The notes beneath the pieces were generated by a model, which saw only the letters and a program-made list of their open reading frames with translations, did no database searches and was not told the DNA's origin. A program made the position numbers and the translations under genes. Positions 60,789 through 64,000 of a stretch of DNA of 64,000 bases are shown piece after piece (the first letter of the stretch is position 1; the number at the start of each line of letters is the position of its first letter). Origin of the DNA: Streptomyces sp. CB09001 (GTDB lineage: Bacteria > Actinomycetota > Actinomycetes > Streptomycetales > Streptomycetaceae); assembly GCF_003369795.1 (NCBI RefSeq), contig NZ_CP026730.1, forward strand, positions 310,001-374,000, read 5' to 3'.

Positions 60789-62048
60789 TCAGGCGCCGGC
60801 CTCTTCTCCCTCCGGCGACGCGGACGGGGCGGACGCCTCGGTCCGACGGTCCATCGCTCCCAGCGCCCGCTGCGCCAGCGGATGGCTGCGGACCAGCTCG
60901 CCCAGCGAGGTCGAGCCCTGTGTGATGTCCTTGAACGCCTTCCAGGCCGGGCGGAAACCGGTGAGAGCCGCGTGGAAGAGCCCGGGCCGCCGCTCGAACA
61001 CCGTCAGCATCCGCTTGCCGATGCTCATCTCCACACCCAGCCCGGCCTTGATCGCGAACGCGTAGTTCAGGGCTTGCTTGCGCGCGTCCACGGCGTCGTG
61101 CGCCTCGGAGATGCGCACCGCCCACTCCCCGGCGAGCCGTCCCGAGCGCAGCGCGAAGGAGATGCCCTCGCGGGTCCACGGCTCCAGGAGCCCGGCCGCG
61201 TCCCCGCACACCAGGACCCGGCCGCGGGAGAGCGGCGAGTCGTCCGCGCGGCAGCGCGTCAGGTGGCCGGAGGAGACGCTCGGTTCGAATCCGGCGAGCC
61301 CGAGCCGGGCGACGAAGTCCTCCAGGTACCGCTTGGTCGCCGCGCCCTCGCCGCGCGCCGAGATGACCCCGACCGTGAGCGTGTCGCCCTTGGGGAAGAC
61401 CCAGCCGTAACTGCCGGGGATCGGGCCCCAGTCGATGAGTACCCGGCCCTTCCAGTCCTCGGCGACCGTCTCGGGCACCGGGATCTCCGCCTCCAGGCCG
61501 AGGTCGACCTGGTCGAGCTTCACCCCGACGTGCGCGCCTATCCGGCTGGCGCTGCCGTCCGCGCCGACCACGGCCCGGGCCAGCACCGTCTCGCCGCCCT
61601 GGAGGACGACGGCGACCGTGCGCCGGTCCGGCACCGCCGACCCGTGCTGCTCCACCCGGGTCACCGTCGCCCCGGTGCGCAGCTCGGCGCCCGCCTTCTG
61701 GGCGTGCTCGACGAGCTGCAGGTCGAACTCGGGCCGGTTGATCAGCCCGAACAGCATCTGCCGGGAGCGCCGGGTCCGGGTGAAGCGCCCGTTGTTCGAG
61801 AAGGTCACCGCGTGCACCCGGTCCTGGAAGGGCAGCTCGAAGCCGGGCGGGAGGGTGTCGCGCGAGGGCCCGATGATGCCGCCGCCACAGGTTTTGTAGC
61901 GGGGCAGCTCGGCCTTCTCCAGCAACAGGACGCGGCGCCCCGCGACCGCCGCCGCGTAGGCGGCCGAGGCCCCCGCCGGTCCCGCGCCCACCACGACCAC
62001 GTCCCAGACCTGACGCGCGTCGTCCGCCGAAGAGTTCTCGCTGCTCAC
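60789..62048 (-). CDS. FAD-dependent oxidoreductase, geranylgeranyl reductase family
   Basis: The 419-residue flavoprotein has the dinucleotide fold VVVVGAGPAGASAAYAAA, a Cys-containing loop YKTCGGGIIGPSRDTL and the FAD motif VLVCGDAAGLLEPWTREGIS. The family saturates isoprenoid chains or hydroxylates aromatics. In actinobacteria a frequent role is reduction of menaquinone or lipid-linked isoprenoids, which is family-level knowledge. GTG 62048 lies opposite the M20 gene. Confidence 0.9.
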   Translation of the reverse strand: MSSENSSADDARQVWDVVVVGAGPAGASAAYAAAVAGRRVLLLEKAELPRYKTCGGGIIGPSRDTLPPGFELPFQDRVHAVTFSNNGRFTRTRRSRQMLFGLINRPEFDLQLVEHAQKAGAELRTGATVTRVEQHGSAVPDRRTVAVVLQGGETVLARAVVGADGSASRIGAHVGVKLDQVDLGLEAEIPVPETVAEDWKGRVLIDWGPIPGSYGWVFPKGDTLTVGVISARGEGAATKRYLEDFVARLGLAGFEPSVSSGHLTRCRADDSPLSRGRVLVCGDAAGLLEPWTREGISFALRSGRLAGEWAVRISEAHDAVDARKQALNYAFAIKAGLGVEMSIGKRMLTVFERRPGLFHAALTGFRPAWKAFKDITQGSTSLGELVRSHPLAQRALGAMDRRTEASAPSASPEGEEAGA

Positions 62049-62192
62049 GATGGTCTACTGCTCCGATCAAACCGCATGCCGCACCTGACCCCCGCATCCT
62101 ACGGCGGGCATCGCCGCAGGCCACTGTGGGAGGATCGGCCCGTCATTCCAAGTACTCCTTGGTACAACGTCGCACCCACAAGGAGCGTGCCC

Positions 62193-63548
62193 ATGTCGTC
62201 GAATCCGGTCGCCGAGACCGTCGCTTCGCTGATGCCCCGCGCGAAGGAGGAACTCGCCGCGCTGGTGGCCTTCAAGTCGGTGGCCGACTTCGACCAGTTC
62301 CCGCGCAGTGAGAGCGTGGGTGCCGCCAACTGGATAGCGGCGGCCCTGCGCGCCGAGGGTTTCCAGGACGTCGCGCTGCTGGACACGCCGGACGGCACCC
62401 AGTCGGTGTACGGGTATCTGCCGGGGCCCGAGGGCGCGAAGACGGTGCTGCTCTACGCCCACTACGACGTGCAGCCGCCGCTGGACGAGGCGGGCTGGGA
62501 CACTCCGCCGTTCGAGCTGACCGAGCGCGACGGCCGCTGGTACGGGCGGGGCGCCGCGGACTGCAAGGGCGGCGTGCTCATGCACCTGCTCGCGCTGCGC
62601 GCGCTGAAGGCGAACGGCGGCGTGCCGGTGCACGTCAAGGTCATCGCCGAGGGCTCCGAGGAGCAGGGCACCGGGGGCCTGGAGCGGTACGCGGAGGCGC
62701 ACCCGGAGCTGCTGGCCGCCGACACCATCGTCATCGGCGACGCGGGCAACTTCCGGGTCGGTCTGCCGACGGTCACCTCCACGCTGCGCGGCATGACGAT
62801 GCTGCGCGTGAAGGTCGACACACTCGAAGGCAACCTGCACTCGGGGCAGTTCGGCGGTGCGGCGCCCGACGCGCTGGCCGCCCTGATCCGCGTACTGGAC
62901 TCGCTGCGGGCCGAGGACGGCTCGACGACCGTGGACGGTCTGGCGGCGGACAGCACCTGGGAGGGGCTGGCCTACGACGAGGAGCAGTTCCGCCGGGACG
63001 CGCGGGTGCTGGACGGCGTGGAGCTGATCGGTTCCGGTTCGGTCGCCGACCGGATCTGGGCGCGGCCGGCCGTCACGGTGCTCGGCATCGACTGCCCGCC
63101 GGTCGTCGGCGCCACCCCGTCGGTGCAGGCGGGCGCACGGGCGCTGGTGAGTCTGCGGGTGCCGCCGGGCGTGGACGCCGCCGAGGCCACCAAGCTGCTC
63201 CAGGCCCACTTGGAGACACGTACGCCGTGGGGCGCGCGGGTGTCCGTCGAGCAGATCGGCCAGGGCCAGGCGTTCCGCGCCGACACCACAAGCCCCGCGT
63301 ACCAGGCCATGGCGGACGCGATGGCGGTGGCGTACCCCGGCGAGGAGATGCAGTACGCCGGTCAGGGTGGCTCCATCCCGCTGTGCAACACCCTGGCGTC
63401 CCTCTACCCGGACGCGGAGATCCTGCTGATCGGCCTGAGCGAGCCGGAGGCGCAGATCCACGCCGTGAACGAGAGCGTGTCCCCCGAGGAGCTGGAGCGG
63501 CTGTCGGTGGCGGAGGCGCACTTCCTGCGCAACTACGCGGCGGGCTGA
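62193..63548 (+). CDS. M20 family metallopeptidase (dipeptidase)
   Basis: The 451-residue enzyme has the two-zinc motifs: His/Asp in LLYAHYDVQPP, bridging Asp in RGAADCKGGVLMH, Glu-Glu in IAEGSEEQGTGG (general base and ligand), Asp in VIGDAGNF and the last His in AQIHAVNESV. The dimerisation domain lies at about 205-330. Members cleave dipeptides or N-acyl amino acids. AAGGAG at 62180-62185 supports ATG 62193. Confidence 0.95.
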   Translation: MSSNPVAETVASLMPRAKEELAALVAFKSVADFDQFPRSESVGAANWIAAALRAEGFQDVALLDTPDGTQSVYGYLPGPEGAKTVLLYAHYDVQPPLDEAGWDTPPFELTERDGRWYGRGAADCKGGVLMHLLALRALKANGGVPVHVKVIAEGSEEQGTGGLERYAEAHPELLAADTIVIGDAGNFRVGLPTVTSTLRGMTMLRVKVDTLEGNLHSGQFGGAAPDALAALIRVLDSLRAEDGSTTVDGLAADSTWEGLAYDEEQFRRDARVLDGVELIGSGSVADRIWARPAVTVLGIDCPPVVGATPSVQAGARALVSLRVPPGVDAAEATKLLQAHLETRTPWGARVSVEQIGQGQAFRADTTSPAYQAMADAMAVAYPGEEMQYAGQGGSIPLCNTLASLYPDAEILLIGLSEPEAQIHAVNESVSPEELERLSVAEAHFLRNYAAG

Positions 63549-63657
63549 GCCGGGGCGCGGTCTCTGGTCGACGGGTGTGTGCCGCTCGCTGCGCCCGACG
63601 TCGACCGGGACCGGGCCGTCGCCCTCGGCGCGGACGTACGGGGGCCGTGGCCCGGCG

Positions 63658-64000
63658 TCAGCCGACCGGGGTGCCCGCCTCCAGGTAGTGGGCGGCGCCG
63701 CGTTCCCGGGCCCGCAGCGCCCAGCGCAGCCGCTCGTAGCGGACCGGGGGCAGCAGGTCGGCGGCCTCGTCCTCGGTGGCGAAGCGCCAGTCGCGCAGCT
63801 CGGGGCCGGGCAGCAGCACCCGGTCGGCGTCCGCGGCGTCGAGCCGGCCGCCGTCGAAGAGCAGCCGCAGACCGCCGTAGGCGGGAGGGGCCGGTGGTTC
63901 CCAGTCGACGACCAGCAGGGCCGGTACGTCCGGGAGGCTGAGGCCGGTCTCCTCGGCGACCTCGCGCATGCCGGCGCGGGCGGGCGCCTCGCCGGGTTCG
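63658..64000 (-). CDS. NUDIX hydrolase, C-terminal part (cut by window edge)
   Basis: The frame is open to the window edge; the start lies beyond 64000. Visible is the NUDIX box (EPGEAPARAGMREVAEETGL: G-x5-E-x7-REVAEETGL), followed by about 95 residues (WEPPAPPAYGGLRLLFDGGR, DWRFATEDEAADLLPP). The catalytic Glu residues are present. The substrate is unknown. Bases 63549-63657 before its stop show nothing certain. Confidence 0.9.
   Translation of the reverse strand, partial: EPGEAPARAGMREVAEETGLSLPDVPALLVVDWEPPAPPAYGGLRLLFDGGRLDAADADRVLLPGPELRDWRFATEDEAADLLPPVRYERLRWALRARERGAAHYLEAGTPVG

Noticed and set aside
63549-63657. Possible short coding piece after the M20 gene (VPLAAPDVDRDRAVALGADV)
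   Set aside because: Too short, without a ribosome site or recognised match; base use alone is not enough.
1-64000. A secondary-metabolite or phage-defence cluster
   Set aside because: No polyketide synthase, NRPS, terpene cyclase, restriction, toxin-antitoxin or Abi-type genes were recognised; the AAA+ fusion and Ter protein alone do not make such a system.

Overview
The window reads as a stretch of Streptomyces (or close relative) chromosome. The DNA is very GC-rich with G/C-dominated third codon positions, many starts are GTG, and several families are typical of streptomycetes: a TerD/TerA-like protein, an Rv1733c-like membrane protein, sugar importers without their own ATPase, an RsbW-type ATP-binding protein, a secreted phospholipase A2, a Dps with a long N-terminal tail, and a DUF6643-like protein. 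I found no rRNA, tRNA, CRISPR array, transposase, prophage or antibiotic-type biosynthetic cluster. A NUDIX hydrolase gene is cut by each edge (both minus strand).

Layout. 0-9.2 kb: lnt (apolipoprotein N-acyltransferase), the 3' remnant of an O-antigen-ligase-like gene, a small membrane protein, murI, an HpnB-type glycosyltransferase, a TerD-TerA protein, a MOSC protein and small membrane or tail proteins. 9.3-14.1 kb: a large beta-helix/AAA+ fusion facing a membrane protein with a lipase-like domain. 14.4-18.4 kb: a DeoR regulator, an SRPBCC protein, a Cds1-type PLP enzyme and an ATP-binding protein. 18.8-25.6 kb: a SHOCT/ATPase/FtsX export operon on the minus strand, facing a TetR gene followed by an unstudied four-enzyme set (DUF4865, phosphotriesterase-like, tautomerase, VOC). 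25.6-29.9 kb: a ROK regulator, AlkB, an RlmG-like methyltransferase, the tail of a class II aldolase gene, and a now isolated DeoR/AgaR-like regulator. 29.9-33.7 kb: a copper module (secreted His-rich protein, CopZ, CopA) with two mirror-image CsoR-like operators in the divergent promoter region. 33.9-39.4 kb: PAP2 phosphatase, phospholipase A2, Gfo/Idh/MocA dehydrogenase with a LacI-type operator, Dps, a membrane protein and a cysteine-desulfurase-like enzyme.

39.5-55.6 kb is the main accessory region: two back-to-back carbohydrate systems. The first has a YicI-type GH31 alpha-xylosidase diverging from a binding protein, two permeases and a GH1 beta-glycosidase; this set suggests uptake of xyloglucan-type oligosaccharides. 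Its neighbouring ROK regulator is a deletion-scarred pseudogene. The second has LacI diverging from a binding protein, two permeases, a GH2 enzyme and a secreted beta-propeller/ricin protein, with paired LacI-type operators. Neither has an ATPase gene, so both probably use a shared MsiK-type ATPase encoded elsewhere.

55.6-64 kb: MFS transporter, MDMPI-like protein, MarR, a small membrane protein, a NarL-type two-component system, a geranylgeranyl-reductase-family flavoprotein, an M20 peptidase and the second NUDIX fragment. Two genome-level patterns stand out: three genes reduced to remnants by deletion, and many short tandem repeats (7-34 bp units) between genes, several of them exactly at stop codons.
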